Of a stretch of 64,000 bases of DNA, positions 33,059 to 42,665 are shown piece by piece. The position numbers were made by a program, and so were the translations under genes. A model generated the notes under the pieces. The model was given only the letters and a program-made list of their open reading frames with translations. It was not told the origin of the DNA and ran no database searches. Source of the DNA: UBA2638 sp046293135 (GTDB taxonomy: Bacteria; Pseudomonadota; Alphaproteobacteria; Micavibrionales; Micavibrionaceae); contig JBKBPR010000006.1 of the NCBI GenBank assembly GCA_046293135.1, positions 1-64,000 of the forward strand. The letters are read 5' to 3'. The number at the start of each line of letters is the position of its first letter. Positions within the stretch are counted from its first letter, which is position 1.

Positions 33059-35734
33059 TTACGCCGCCTCTAATTGCTCCAGAGCCTGGGCGAATTTGCT
33101 GAGCGCGGTTTCAGCATCGATCAACCGCGCCTTATGCTCCTCCACCACCTCATCGGGGGCGTTTTGCACAAACTCGGGGTTATCCAGCTTCTGGCGGATT
33201 TTGGATATATCATCCTCCAGCTTGGTGATCTGCTTCCGCAGCCGCAACCGCTCGGCATCCAGATCGATGATATCGGCAATCGGCAGGATAAAGAGAGTCT
33301 TGCCGACCAAAGTCTGGATAGAGCCTTTGGGCACGCTTTCGGTCAGCGCAATCGTTTCAATCCGCGCCATGCGCTTGATGAGTTCCTCATATTCGCGCAA
33401 TCCGGTATCCGTGAGCGCGCAGGCATCCTTCACCAACAAGCGGATTTTCGCCGCAGCCGGCACATTCATATCCGCCCGCACCGAGCGGATTTCAGAGATA
33501 ACATCAATCAGCCATTGCATTTGTGCGCGGCTTTCAGGTGCATCCAGCGCGGCTTGATCATATTGTGGCCACTCCGCCTCCAGCAGCAGGCCTTGCTGCG
33601 CGGGGTTGTGATGGGCGCTCAGCTCTTCGGTGATAAAGGGCATGAAAGGATTGAGCAGCAGATACACCTGCCCCAGCACCCAGCCAGTCGTATCGCGAAT
33701 TTCCTGCGTATGTGCGCTCTGAGCATTGTCCGATTGCAGCAATGGCTTGGTAAATTCCAGATACCAGTCGCAGAACGTGCCCCAGACGAATTGATAAATC
33801 GCCCCCGCCGCTTCGTTGAATTTATATTCCGTCAGAGCCTTGTCGATCTGGCGCTGGGTTGCGGCCAGTTCGGACACAATCCATTTATTCGGCGTATAAC
33901 GCGGCGCAGCAGGGTCAAACACTCCCGCTGCCGGCGCTTTGCAATCATTCATCTCGCAATAGCGCGAGGCGTTCCACAGCTTGGTTGCAAAATTGCGGTA
34001 GCCGCTCACGCGGTCTTCGGAGAGCTTGATATCACGCCCCTGCGCCGCCATCGCGGTTAAAGTAAAGCGCAAGGCATCTGCGCCGAATTTATCAATCAAA
34101 TCCAGAGGATCCATAACATTACCCTTGGATTTGGACATTTTCTGCCCCTTGGCGTCACGCACCAGCGCATGGATATAGACATCCTTAAACGGCACATCAC
34201 CCATAAAGTGAATGCCCATCATCATCATCCGCGCAACCCAGAAGAAAATAATATCAAAACCCGTCACCAGCACATCGCCGGGATAATATTTCTCCAGCAT
34301 CGCTTTAACATCAGCCTTATCGACATCCGGCCAGCCGAGCGTTGAGAACGGCCACAGCGCGGAAGAAAACCACGTATCCAGCACATCTTCATCACGGGTC
34401 AAAACCGCGCCCTCACCCGCCAGTTTTTGAGCTTCCTCCAGCGTTTCGGCGACATAAACCTTACCGTCCTGATCGTACCAAGCCGGAATTTGATGCCCCC
34501 ACCAGAGCTGGCGCGAAATGCACCATGGCTGGATATTGCGCATCCATTCAAAATAGGTGTTTTCCCAATTCTTCGGCACGAAGCGGGTTTTGCAGCTCTC
34601 CACAGCCTCAATCGCAGGCTTGGCCAGCGTTGCCGCATCAACATACCATTGATCGGTCAGAAACGGCTCAATCACAACGCCGGAGCGATCTCCATAAGGC
34701 ACAGCGTTTTTGATATCCTGCACATCGGTGAGTGCGTCCAGCTCTTCAAGCTCCTTAAGAACCGCATCTCGCGCCTTAAAACGATCAAGCCCGCGATATT
34801 CCTCAGGAATACTTTCATTATCGCTGACGATCCGCGCGCGGGTATCAAAGATATTGACCATCTGCAGATTGTGACGCTTTCCGACCTCAAAATCGTTAAA
34901 ATCATGGGCGGGCGTAATCTTGACCGCGCCCGTTCCCTTTTCGGGATCGGAATATTCATCGGCAATAATCGGAATAATCCGCCCCGTAATCGGCAGAACT
35001 GCATTTTTCCCAATCAAATGCTGATAGCGCTCATCATCCGGATGCACCGCCACGGCCGTATCACCAAGCATGGTTTCAGGACGGGTCGTCGCCACGGTGA
35101 TATATTCGGCCTCCACGCCCTCAACGGGATAGCGGATATGCCACATCTTGCCCTTTTGTTCGCGCTGCTCGACCTCAAGATCGGAAATTGAGGTCTGGAA
35201 ATGCGGGTCCCAATTCACAAGGCGCTTGTCACGATAGATCAAGCCTTCATTATAAAGCTGCACAAAAACCTTGGTGACGGCGCGTGACAAGCCTTCATCC
35301 ATTGTAAAGCGCTCCCGCGCCCAATCGGGCGTCGTACCCAGCTTTTTAAGCTGCCCCACAATCGTGCCGCCGCTTTCGGCCTTCCACGACCAAACGCGCT
35401 CAATAAAGGCCTCACGTCCCAGATCGCGGCGGTGCTTGCCCTCGGCATCAAGTTGACGCTCCACCACCATTTGCGTTGCAATCCCTGCATGATCCAGCCC
35501 CGGCTGCCATAGAGCATCCCTGCCCTTCATGCGGTAATAACGGGTCAAAACGTCCTGCAGCGTTGAATTGAGCGCATGCCCCATATGCAGCGAGCCTGTC
35601 ACATTGGGCGGCGGCATCATCACCGTAAACGGCGCGGCATTGCGCTTCGGGTCACAAGCAAATGCGCCGGAGCGTTCCATCGCGGCGTAATGTTTGTCCT
35701 CAATCGCTTTCGGGTCAAAGGTTTTGTCGAGCAT
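33059..35734 (-). CDS. valS: Valyl-tRNA synthetase
   Basis: Charges tRNA-Val. ATG 35734 gives MLDKTFDPKAIE, the usual start; the open frame extends six codons upstream to a TTG. Visible are PPPNVTG (41-47), the HIGH-type HMGH (50-53), the editing domain with TTRPETMLGDTAVAVHPDD, the KMSKS near 530, the anticodon-binding domain and the C-terminal coiled-coil arm (DAERLRLRKQITKLEDDISK) that contacts the tRNA elbow. About 891 residues, a normal size. It follows popZ, a conserved alphaproteobacterial order. Confidence 0.97.
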   Translation of the reverse strand: MLDKTFDPKAIEDKHYAAMERSGAFACDPKRNAAPFTVMMPPPNVTGSLHMGHALNSTLQDVLTRYYRMKGRDALWQPGLDHAGIATQMVVERQLDAEGKHRRDLGREAFIERVWSWKAESGGTIVGQLKKLGTTPDWARERFTMDEGLSRAVTKVFVQLYNEGLIYRDKRLVNWDPHFQTSISDLEVEQREQKGKMWHIRYPVEGVEAEYITVATTRPETMLGDTAVAVHPDDERYQHLIGKNAVLPITGRIIPIIADEYSDPEKGTGAVKITPAHDFNDFEVGKRHNLQMVNIFDTRARIVSDNESIPEEYRGLDRFKARDAVLKELEELDALTDVQDIKNAVPYGDRSGVVIEPFLTDQWYVDAATLAKPAIEAVESCKTRFVPKNWENTYFEWMRNIQPWCISRQLWWGHQIPAWYDQDGKVYVAETLEEAQKLAGEGAVLTRDEDVLDTWFSSALWPFSTLGWPDVDKADVKAMLEKYYPGDVLVTGFDIIFFWVARMMMMGIHFMGDVPFKDVYIHALVRDAKGQKMSKSKGNVMDPLDLIDKFGADALRFTLTAMAAQGRDIKLSEDRVSGYRNFATKLWNASRYCEMNDCKAPAAGVFDPAAPRYTPNKWIVSELAATQRQIDKALTEYKFNEAAGAIYQFVWGTFCDWYLEFTKPLLQSDNAQSAHTQEIRDTTGWVLGQVYLLLNPFMPFITEELSAHHNPAQQGLLLEAEWPQYDQAALDAPESRAQMQWLIDVISEIRSVRADMNVPAAAKIRLLVKDACALTDTGLREYEELIKRMARIETIALTESVPKGSIQTLVGKTLFILPIADIIDLDAERLRLRKQITKLEDDISKIRQKLDNPEFVQNAPDEVVEEHKARLIDAETALSKFAQALEQLEAA

Positions 35735-35817
35735 AAAAACACCATCCATCAAAAAAATTTGAAAGACATCATAAGTGTTTGAATAAATATTACAAGATTA
35801 GAAAGGCTTTGGCGGGA

Positions 35818-36390
35818 TTATTCATCCATCGCGCGGCGGGCGATTTTGTCCATCTCTTCTTTTAAAATCCGCTCGACCACGATCGGCAAATTATGATCGA
35901 GCCATTCACGCAACATCGGCCGCAGCTCATCACGTACAATTTCCTCAATGGTAATACCGGACATAGAATCAATCGCCGTTTTTGCCGCTAGCTTTTTGAA
36001 CGCACCATAAGCCGCATCTTCAGCACGTTTGGTCAGAAGTGAGTCATCTTCCTCGTCTGAAGCGCTAAAAGCAACGCTAGGTGTATCTTCTTCCGGATCA
36101 TCAAGAAAATCATCAAGTGGCTCGGGCTCAGATTCTGGCTCTTGCATATCAATAATAATTTCCTCTTCCGGCTCAGGATCAGCCTCTGGCTCTTCTTCCT
36201 CTGGCTCGGAATCAACACGATCAGTCAGATCAAGCGCTTCTTCTTCCTCTGGCTCAGGATCGGGCTCAATGACAACCTCTTCCTCAGCGGCCGCGCCAGC
36301 GTCATCATCGTCGTCAGAAATAATCTGACGAATCGAAGATAGAATTTCCTCAATCGAAGGTTCCTGCTCTGATTTAGATGCATCAGCCAT
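35818..36390 (-). CDS. popZ: Polar organising protein PopZ (DUF2497)
   Basis: Self-assembles at the cell pole and anchors the chromosome through ParB; restricted to alphaproteobacteria. The N-terminal helix PSIEEILSSIRQII (about 11-24) is the client-binding region. Residues about 25-115 are an intrinsically disordered linker made almost only of Glu, Asp, Pro and Ser. The C-terminal 70 residues (SGITIEEIVRDELRPMLREWLDHNLPIVVERIL when read in pieces) are the oligomerisation helices. The 190 residues are typical. It lies between the tolC homologue and valS, its usual place. Confidence 0.95.
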   Translation of the reverse strand: MADASKSEQEPSIEEILSSIRQIISDDDDDAGAAAEEEVVIEPDPEPEEEEALDLTDRVDSEPEEEEPEADPEPEEEIIIDMQEPESEPEPLDDFLDDPEEDTPSVAFSASDEEDDSLLTKRAEDAAYGAFKKLAAKTAIDSMSGITIEEIVRDELRPMLREWLDHNLPIVVERILKEEMDKIARRAMDE

Positions 36391-36473
36391 AAAGTTTATT
36401 ATTTCCCAAAGCTTTAGAAAGAATCTTTTACACGTTCAGTTTGAAACATTGCACCGCGCTTGTCAAAGAGGGA

Positions 36474-37994
36474 TTATTCATCAAATGACAAGCTATCCAC
36501 ATCCATATTCAAAATACGGCCAGTTACAAGACTTTGAAAGGATTGCGGCAATTCCTTTTTTTCCGAAAACCCGATTAAATCCAGCTCCAGCGCCCCGATC
36601 AACGTCATCAAACGGAATTGTTCGACCAGATCATTGCGCTGCGCTATCACCATATCCAGCTGCGCTTGCAGGTAATCCTGCTCGGCATCCAAAATATCAA
36701 GGACGGTGCGCGTTCCCACGCCTTCCTCGGCAATCACACCGCGCCGCGCCAATTCAGCGGCCTCGATTTGCGCCTCACGGGCGATAACTTCGCTGCGGGC
36801 GGCCTGCAGCATTTCCCAGCTTGTGATCGTATCTTGCTGGACGCTATCGCGGGTATCCCGAGCTTCTTGCAGGCGGCTTTGAGCGATATATTTACTTTCC
36901 CGCAAGCGTGAGCGTGTCGCCCCGCCGGCATAAAGCGGAATATTCGCCTGCACGCCGATTGTTTTAATGCTTTGGTCGGGCATGCCGCCCGGCTGTGGAT
37001 TATAGATTTTTGTAAGCTCGGCGATCAAACCGACCTCGGGCAACAACTCGCCAAAGATCATATCCGCATCCTCTTCGGCGGCGCGCTGCGCGTTATCCGC
37101 GGCGATAATGGCAGGGTTCGACTTTTCCGCCAAGGCCAATGCCTCATCAAGCGAGCGCGGTAAATCGGTGATATCCATAGGCCTCACCAGATTATCAGGA
37201 CGATAGCCGATTGTGCGCACAAACAAGGCCATGCTGGCGCGATACGAGGCCTGCGTCGCCATAAAGTTCGCTTCTCCCGCAGCCTTGCGCGCCCGCGCCT
37301 GCGCGACATCGGTCATGGTAAGCTCACCCGCTTCATAGCGTGCTTCGGTCTCCCGCAAGCGGCGGGTCATAACATCAAGATTGTTCTGCGCAAGCCCCAA
37401 AGCCGCCTGATCGCGCAACACATCCATATAGGCGCTGACCGCCTCCAGAAAAACGCCTTGCTCGATCTGCTTAAAGAGCGCCTGTTGCGATGCCAGCGTA
37501 TAGCGCGCCGCCTCCAGCTGCGCCATTGAGCGCCCGCCGCGGAATAAAGGTTGATTGAGGCTCAAGCCAAGCTCTTTGGAAGTTGTGCCGCTGGCATTGC
37601 CCGCCGCACCGCCCATACCAAAGCCTGTTCCGTCCTGATCGGAGGTGGTAATCCCCGCCCGCGCGGCAATGGTCGGCTTGAAATTCGCATAGGCTTGGGG
37701 AATTTTCTCCTCAACGGCTTTTAGCTCCGCCCGCGCCCTGAGCAATTTCGGATTGGTCTTATAAACATGTTGTAGCGCATCACTTAAGGACAGCGCCGCG
37801 CCGTCCGTGGATGGTCTTTCCTCAACCGTAAGCGCCGTGGGCTGCCCCAAGGACTGTGCCTTCACTTCTGTAGCGCCGACACCCACAACAAAAACAGCCA
37901 CGCCGATCATGACAAAGAGCGCCCGTCCCGTGTTGTGAAGCCAATCAATCGCCATAAATTTCAATCTGTCCGATTTCTGGAGGTTCGGTTTCAT
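36474..37994 (-). CDS. tolC: TolC family outer-membrane efflux protein
   Basis: Trimeric outer-membrane channel for type I secretion and drug efflux. After a signal peptide (hydrophobic about 25-42, cleavage near KAQS) come two outer-membrane efflux repeats: SLSDALQHVYKTNPKLLRARAELKAVEE, SLNQPLFRGGRSMAQ, then ITDLPRSLDEALALAEKSNPAIIAADNAQRAAEE, ANIPLYAGGATRSRLRESKY and the closing GTRTVLDILDAEQDYL. 506 residues, a normal size. Its ATG overlaps the TAA of the upstream methyltransferase-like gene by one base, so the two are co-translated, a known alphaproteobacterial pairing. Confidence 0.93.
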   Translation of the reverse strand: MKPNLQKSDRLKFMAIDWLHNTGRALFVMIGVAVFVVGVGATEVKAQSLGQPTALTVEERPSTDGAALSLSDALQHVYKTNPKLLRARAELKAVEEKIPQAYANFKPTIAARAGITTSDQDGTGFGMGGAAGNASGTTSKELGLSLNQPLFRGGRSMAQLEAARYTLASQQALFKQIEQGVFLEAVSAYMDVLRDQAALGLAQNNLDVMTRRLRETEARYEAGELTMTDVAQARARKAAGEANFMATQASYRASMALFVRTIGYRPDNLVRPMDITDLPRSLDEALALAEKSNPAIIAADNAQRAAEEDADMIFGELLPEVGLIAELTKIYNPQPGGMPDQSIKTIGVQANIPLYAGGATRSRLRESKYIAQSRLQEARDTRDSVQQDTITSWEMLQAARSEVIAREAQIEAAELARRGVIAEEGVGTRTVLDILDAEQDYLQAQLDMVIAQRNDLVEQFRLMTLIGALELDLIGFSEKKELPQSFQSLVTGRILNMDVDSLSFDE

Positions 37995-38662
37995 TAAGAG
38001 AACGCAAAACGCTTTTCCGGTAAGAATTCCGGCAAATACGGCGCTGCCGCATCATAATAGCGCCGCGCAGAATACACAGTCTCACCGCTGTGCAATGTCA
38101 CTTCAATGTAGCCGACACTGGCCGCATCGGGCTTACGGACATAAACGCAGCGCCCACCAATCGCGAGTTGCTGCAAGATTGCATCCGGCACTTGCGCCAC
38201 AGCGCCATTGATAAAGATAATCGCATAAGGCGCATGTTTGGCGCAGCCCTCATCAACCTTGCCCTCAACGCTGACAAAATTGCACACATCCGCAGCGCTG
38301 AGCGCTTTGGATAAAGCTTCGCCCGATTTCTTATTCTCCGACACTCCCAAAACCGTCGGCACGAGAAAGGACATAATAGCCGCGGCATAGCCGCTCTCAT
38401 CACCGATCACCAGCGCGCTGTCATCGGCATCGGAGATATTGCAAACCTCCAGCATCCTTGCATGAACCTGAGGCTCAAGAATAAAGCGCCCCTCCCCGAC
38501 CGCTATTGCGTGATCCTGATAGCTCACATTTCGCAAATGCGCGGGAGCGAACAGCTCACGCGGGATGGTTTCAAAAGCGCTCAAGATTTTCGGGTTGACC
38601 ACGCCATTGGTATGGATCTGACAATCAACCATATTGGCTCTGGCTTTGGCGTAATCTGGCAT
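37994..38662 (-). CDS. Protein-L-isoaspartate O-methyltransferase-like protein with a degenerate SAM motif
   Basis: 222 residues of the PIMT family. The substrate-binding start ANMVDCQIHTNGVVNPKILSAF and PRELFAP, the loop YQDHAIAVGEGRF and the C-terminal beta strands are present. The S-adenosylmethionine motif I, normally with three glycines in a GxGxG pattern, reads VIGDESGYAAAI here, losing two of them, and the acidic residue normally found at the end of the next strand is changed (TVLGVSE). Repair activity may therefore be weak or lost. The stop overlaps the tolC start as TAATG; this gene pair is conserved in alphaproteobacteria. Confidence 0.85.
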   Translation of the reverse strand: MPDYAKARANMVDCQIHTNGVVNPKILSAFETIPRELFAPAHLRNVSYQDHAIAVGEGRFILEPQVHARMLEVCNISDADDSALVIGDESGYAAAIMSFLVPTVLGVSENKKSGEALSKALSAADVCNFVSVEGKVDEGCAKHAPYAIIFINGAVAQVPDAILQQLAIGGRCVYVRKPDAASVGYIEVTLHSGETVYSARRYYDAAAPYLPEFLPEKRFAFS

Positions 38663-38754
38663 GGCGGAAATCCTGTCACTTGCGTAAGGGTAAAACTAAG
38701 CTAACACTAGGCTAAAAATTATCGTGCTGCACCTAAATTAGCAAAACTCGATAA

Positions 38755-38830
38755 AAAAACCAGCCCAAAATCAGCGTTTCATTACGAAAGTCAATCACGC
38801 AACCATATTGACTTGAAAGAAAAACCAGCC
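38755..38830. repeat. Short direct repeat before tRNA-Cys
   Basis: AAAAACCAGCC occurs at 38755-38765 and again at 38820-38830, both followed by one pyrimidine and A. The second copy ends 20 bases before tRNA-Cys. Two 11-mers in an A-rich gap may be coincidence, or a small duplication linked to integration beside the tRNA; no integrase gene is nearby. Confidence 0.3.
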
Positions 38831-38850
38831 TAATGATAGGAATATTCAGC

Positions 38851-38924
38851 GGCGCGGTGGCAGAGTGGCTATGCAGCGGATTGCAAATCCGTGTACACCG
38901 GTTCGACTCCGGTCCGTGCCTCCA
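38851..38924 (+). tRNA. tRNA-Cys (anticodon GCA)
   Basis: 74 bases with acceptor stem GGCGCGG and its partner ending GTGCC (one G-T wobble), discriminator T, encoded CCA, anticodon GCA in a CGGAT/ATCCG-type stem, and a normal T arm (CCGGTTCGACTCCGG). The U73 discriminator is the cysteine identity element. Confidence 0.96.
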
Positions 38925-38966
38925 CAAATTCCGCCTTCCCCGCGCAATTAAGAACAATCGCAAATC

Positions 38967-39350
38967 ATGGCACCCATAGATCATTTAACCTTGTTGGATT
39001 GGATTTTTCACACGCTCCATCTAGGCGTTATCATCATAAATCTTTTTGCATGGATTCCAAAGGCGACACGAAAATTGCACCGCTATTGCGTGTTGCTGAC
39101 GGCGTTTAGCTGGCTCTGTGTCGGGCTTTTTGTCGGTAAGCTGGGCTATTGCTTTCTCACCGATTGGCATTGGCAGGTTAAAATTGCCGCGGGTACGGAT
39201 AATCTGCCCGGCTCTTATATTACCTATCTCGCCAATCAAGCGGGATTCTTCCCCGCCGCTGATACCGTCGATATTGCGGTTGCCGCGAGTTTTTTGACCA
39301 TTATTGTGATTGCTTTTGCCCAGATGGTTTATGAACGTTCAAAGAGATAG
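38967..39350 (+). CDS. Small membrane protein, DUF2784-like
   Basis: 127 residues with three hydrophobic segments (about 9-28, 40-64 and 103-121). The pattern of an N-terminal helix with DWIFHTLHLGVIIINLFAWIPK, a short loop, a helix ending GYCFLTDWHW and then GSYITYL recalls DUF2784 membrane proteins, whose function is unknown. There is no good ribosome site. It stands alone between tRNA-Cys and the fimbrial operon, convergent with the latter. Confidence 0.65.
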   Translation: MAPIDHLTLLDWIFHTLHLGVIIINLFAWIPKATRKLHRYCVLLTAFSWLCVGLFVGKLGYCFLTDWHWQVKIAAGTDNLPGSYITYLANQAGFFPAADTVDIAVAASFLTIIVIAFAQMVYERSKR

Positions 39351-39387
39351 ACCGCATAGATGCCCTACTATATGCCCCCACCGATCA

Positions 39388-40242
39388 CTAAAATGTAATC
39401 TCGCGTGTCACGACTTCAGGCGCACCTGATTCAGTTACCCTGTTATCCTTGGTCAGCTCAAGCGTCACACGCCCGCCTTGAAGCGTTACCCCTTGCGGAA
39501 GTGATGTTAAAGGAATACGACGAACAACCCGATCAACTTCACGATAAATCGGAATCCAGTTCTGCGCAATTTGATGATCCTGCAAATCCCCTTTAGACAG
39601 ACGTGTGATCAATGACCCTGATGCTTCGGCGTTACCCGTACGGATAAGCTCTACCGCCAAATGTGCTTGCGTGCCTTCACTCGCAGGCACAAAAGACACA
39701 TCACCAATATCAATATCAGAAACAACATTTCCAGCCTGAACGATAATCGGAACGGCAATACCGTATAATGCCCTTATTTCGAACTGAACACTACTTTCAG
39801 AACGTTGTTCTTCTACTTCTTTTCTGTCTTGAATCGCCAAGGGCACTTCGCGGAAAAGTATGTGTGAGTGATAGTCGCCATCAGGCAAACCAGACTCCCG
39901 CGTGGCCATAACACGAACAACTTGCCGTCCCCCCGGCTCTAACGTAAAGCGGCGCGGAACAAAGCGCAGCATACGCTTGGCGGAATACTCAAACGTATCA
40001 ACACGCTGCGTTAGGCCGTCACCCGTCATAATCTGGTCAACAATCGTAATATCGTAGCGGCGCTGAACATCCGACTTATTCGATACATTGATTTCCGTGG
40101 TGTTTTCATTCGGTGCTATAACCAAACGATTGGGCGCGACAAATAAAACAGAGCTATCAGATTGTGCAGCAGAAGGAATTGGCGCAAAAGCTCCAACCAG
40201 CAAACAAAGAGCAAAAACAATCAAAAATAGTTTATTTTTCAT
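39388..40242 (-). CDS. Periplasmic fimbrial chaperone
   Basis: 284 residues with a signal peptide cleaved near SAAQ (26). The PapD-like first domain is visible in LFVAPNRLVIAPNENTTEINVSNKSDVQRRYDI, read as strands A1 to C, with FRRFTLEPGGRQVVRVM-type FVPRRFTLEPG forming the strand that caps pilins. The second domain ends RVTLELTKDNRV. It would hold DUF4402-type pilins by donor-strand complementation and deliver them to the usher. It is the last gene of the operon, with AGG seven to ten bases before its ATG, so it is probably well translated despite its distal place. Confidence 0.88.
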   Translation of the reverse strand: MKNKLFLIVFALCLLVGAFAPIPSAAQSDSSVLFVAPNRLVIAPNENTTEINVSNKSDVQRRYDITIVDQIMTGDGLTQRVDTFEYSAKRMLRFVPRRFTLEPGGRQVVRVMATRESGLPDGDYHSHILFREVPLAIQDRKEVEEQRSESSVQFEIRALYGIAVPIIVQAGNVVSDIDIGDVSFVPASEGTQAHLAVELIRTGNAEASGSLITRLSKGDLQDHQIAQNWIPIYREVDRVVRRIPLTSLPQGVTLQGGRVTLELTKDNRVTESGAPEVVTREITF

Positions 40243-40287
40243 AGCTTTACCTGAAAATTAAATCCTAGAAACAATTAAACACGAAAC

Positions 40288-41388
40288 TCATGGAATGACA
40301 ACAGATACCTCAATCGGACTACCGCCGCCATTGGCGGTTGAGAAATCACCATTGAGGGTTCCGGAGATTGTGCCGCCATTCAAACGACCACCTACAAATA
40401 CTTCATCACTGCTCCCTGAAGTAAATGTAAAGGTCAGCGCCGAAGAGCCAGCAACGCCATTACAGCCATTGCCGGAGCCGAAAGCTCCAATACTCCCTTC
40501 TGCCGCCACTTCTATATCCGTTAGATTTATTGATGAACCGCTGCCGTTTGACAATGTGGCTGCTTGAGAACAAAAAACCTGCAAACTTGTCCCATTCGGC
40601 ACGCCTCCCAAAGTCAAACTTCCGGGTGAGCCAGAGCCGCTTCCCGCAAAATTTCCGGCATAGGTTATATTGCCGTTCGTGCCTATACTGGCAAGGCTGC
40701 CCGCTCCAGGCGTACCGCTATATTCAATCATACCCAGATCCATATCGGAAGTTGCGGTAATCGCAACATCTTTATTGAACACAACGGAGGCATCAACGGT
40801 TATATTCAATTCATCAGGAGGACCACCCCCCTGCTGGCGAATACGAACAACCACACCACCAGCCGCATTTTGAGAAAGACGATAAATTCCGCCATTCATC
40901 ACATCTTCAACATTCATGCGCATACCGATCAATATCACCCGATCGGCGGCGGCGGCAGGAAGGTTTTGATTAATTATCACATTACCAACACCATTGCATT
41001 GTATCCCCAAACCAGGGCCGACGGCACTGGACGTTCCCAGCACAATATAAAAAGGGCTTGCCGTTCGATTGGCCTGTCCGCCAACACCGCCGACATTTGT
41101 CATCGTTTTGGAGCTATCACAACTAATTCTAGTATTTCGTCCGATTGTTCCGTTAATTTGAATACTTCCGGCTGTACCCGTTGCAGGACCGGAATATCCC
41201 GCCGCATAGCTTATTGTGCCGTTCGTGCCAATGGTATTAAAGCCCGCCCCACCAAACGGCGCATCGGAAGTGCCCATATCAATATCGGAGAGCTTAACGG
41301 CCAATTGTGCGTAAGATGCGCTAAGCGGCAACAGGAAAAAAACCATTGCCGTCAACACACAAATAAACAAGAATCTCGTTAAAATCAT
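40288..41388 (-). CDS. Two-domain DUF4402-type pilin, probable tip subunit
   Basis: A signal peptide (hydrophobic core MVFFLLPLSASYA, cleavage before QLAV) is followed by two similar domains (about 27-190 and 195-366). Each has an opening strand with DIDMGTSDAPFGGAG or DMDLGMIEYSGTPGAG, a GTNGTISYA or GTNGNITYA segment, a SLTLGG-like strand and a cysteine pair. Domains of this pattern belong to DUF4402, typical of pilins in chaperone-usher operons. Two domains in one chain suggest a tip adhesin or adapter, since a tip protein needs no free donor strand. That role is inferred from order and architecture only. Confidence 0.8.
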   Translation of the reverse strand: MILTRFLFICVLTAMVFFLLPLSASYAQLAVKLSDIDMGTSDAPFGGAGFNTIGTNGTISYAAGYSGPATGTAGSIQINGTIGRNTRISCDSSKTMTNVGGVGGQANRTASPFYIVLGTSSAVGPGLGIQCNGVGNVIINQNLPAAAADRVILIGMRMNVEDVMNGGIYRLSQNAAGGVVVRIRQQGGGPPDELNITVDASVVFNKDVAITATSDMDLGMIEYSGTPGAGSLASIGTNGNITYAGNFAGSGSGSPGSLTLGGVPNGTSLQVFCSQAATLSNGSGSSINLTDIEVAAEGSIGAFGSGNGCNGVAGSSALTFTFTSGSSDEVFVGGRLNGGTISGTLNGDFSTANGGGSPIEVSVVIP

Positions 41389-41439
41389 AATTCAAACTAA
41401 CGCAAAACAAGCGGTTTGACAGTAAGTTTTTCAAAAAGC

Positions 41440-41925
41440 CTACAAGTAAGTAAAATCAATCGCAACACTATTTGAGCCGAACGCTTGTGCGTCCTCCAGA
41501 TTAATGCGCTCAAAATAAACCTCTGTACCCTGACTTAGGCTATCATGCGCCGTCTGAGTATAATCAGAGCTGTAGGATACTTGAGCGCGATCTTGAGCGC
41601 ACGGCTTAAGTCCCCCATGTGTGTACCCAGCGATAAAGTTACAACTTATAACGACAGCCTCACTGCTGGCACGCCCCTTGATACGCAAAAGAGCTTGTTT
41701 GGTGATCTCTTGCGGCACTTCAACAAAATTAATTTCCCAATCCACATCAACACGCCCCGCCTCGATAAAATCAGCATTGACGCCTATCGCTGAGACCATG
41801 TTAAATTCATTTTGAGAGATATAACTTTGTTGTGCTCCGCCTTGAATAACCGGAACAATCAAAAAAAATACGAGCGTGGCAATACCAACACGTATTTTTT
41901 TGAATTTTTGCAGCAAAAAGGGCAA
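41440..41925 (-). CDS. Small secreted pilus-operon protein
   Basis: 161 residues, starting at a TTG with AAGGA nine bases upstream; there is no in-frame ATG near the signal peptide (RVGIATLVFFLIVPVIQGGA). The mature part is beta-rich with two cysteines (VISCNFIAGY and GLKPCAQDR), a pilin-like pattern, and ends in SVAIDFTYL, resembling the last strand of pilins. Its position between two pilin genes suggests a minor subunit. I do not recognise a named family. Confidence 0.65.
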   Translation of the reverse strand: MPFLLQKFKKIRVGIATLVFFLIVPVIQGGAQQSYISQNEFNMVSAIGVNADFIEAGRVDVDWEINFVEVPQEITKQALLRIKGRASSEAVVISCNFIAGYTHGGLKPCAQDRAQVSYSSDYTQTAHDSLSQGTEVYFERINLEDAQAFGSNSVAIDFTYL

Positions 41926-42007
41926 AGGAAAAATCCTTTTTCAAATGGTTATAGCTCAATTTTTATAAAAAACGCCTCAGAACCTTAAAGGCGTTTCATG
42001 AAGATAA

Positions 42008-42586
42008 CTATTGGTAGTTAACAGTAATTTCGATATCGTTACCATCAGCATTTGCAGTGCTGTAACTTCCGCCGACAAAAGCAGCCGCGGTATCACCATC
42101 AATTTGTCCACCAAAGCGCATGACATCGCCACCGGCAAGATCATGGCTAGTGGCCGCGACCCCCGGCCCTTGGCAGGCTGAACCAGCACCGTAAGCGGCA
42201 GGAGCACCAAAACTCACTTCAATTCCAACAGCATCAATAGCACCGCCACCAGTGCGTGTCAGTGTCGCAGTCGTATCACAAAACACCTCGACGGTTGCAC
42301 CAACGTTACCGGTTACAATTTCGACTGCCCCCGCCGTACCCGTTCCGGCACCGGAAAAGTTTCCGTTATAGGCTATTGCACCATTAGTACCCAAAGAGGC
42401 CCTATCCCCCATGGTTGGAGCCCCGGTAAACTCAATAATGCCAAAATCCATATTAACTTCGTTACCGAGGTTGATTGCCGCCAAAAAAGTGGCCGTCACG
42501 TCAATATCTGTGGTTGCAGCAAAAGAAATCGCGGGGATCATAATTGCCATGGCTCCTGCCATTAAGTGAAGCTTATTCAGTTTCAT
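42008..42586 (-). CDS. DUF4402-type major pilin candidate
   Basis: 192 residues, signal peptide ending SFA-ATTD (about 23). A single DUF4402-like domain with the donor strand TDIDVTATFLAAINL, VNMDFGIIEFTGAP, LGTNGAIAYNGNFSG, a cysteine pair (VEVFCDT and GSACQGP) and the closing NDIEITVNYQ. It has the best ribosome site of the operon (AAGGAAA eight bases before ATG), fitting an abundant subunit, and follows the usher directly. Confidence 0.85.
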   Translation of the reverse strand: MKLNKLHLMAGAMAIMIPAISFAATTDIDVTATFLAAINLGNEVNMDFGIIEFTGAPTMGDRASLGTNGAIAYNGNFSGAGTGTAGAVEIVTGNVGATVEVFCDTTATLTRTGGGAIDAVGIEVSFGAPAAYGAGSACQGPGVAATSHDLAGGDVMRFGGQIDGDTAAAFVGGSYSTANADGNDIEITVNYQ

Positions 42587-42665
42587 TGATATTTCCTTTC
42601 AAAGACAATTTTTGGATAATTAAAATACTATTGTATTCATTTTTTAAAAGAAAGGCACTATTTTT

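Noticed and set aside
33074..34060. A 328-residue open frame antisense to valS
   Set aside because: It mirrors the valS coding strand, with His/Arg/Gln-rich shadow composition and no recognisable domain.
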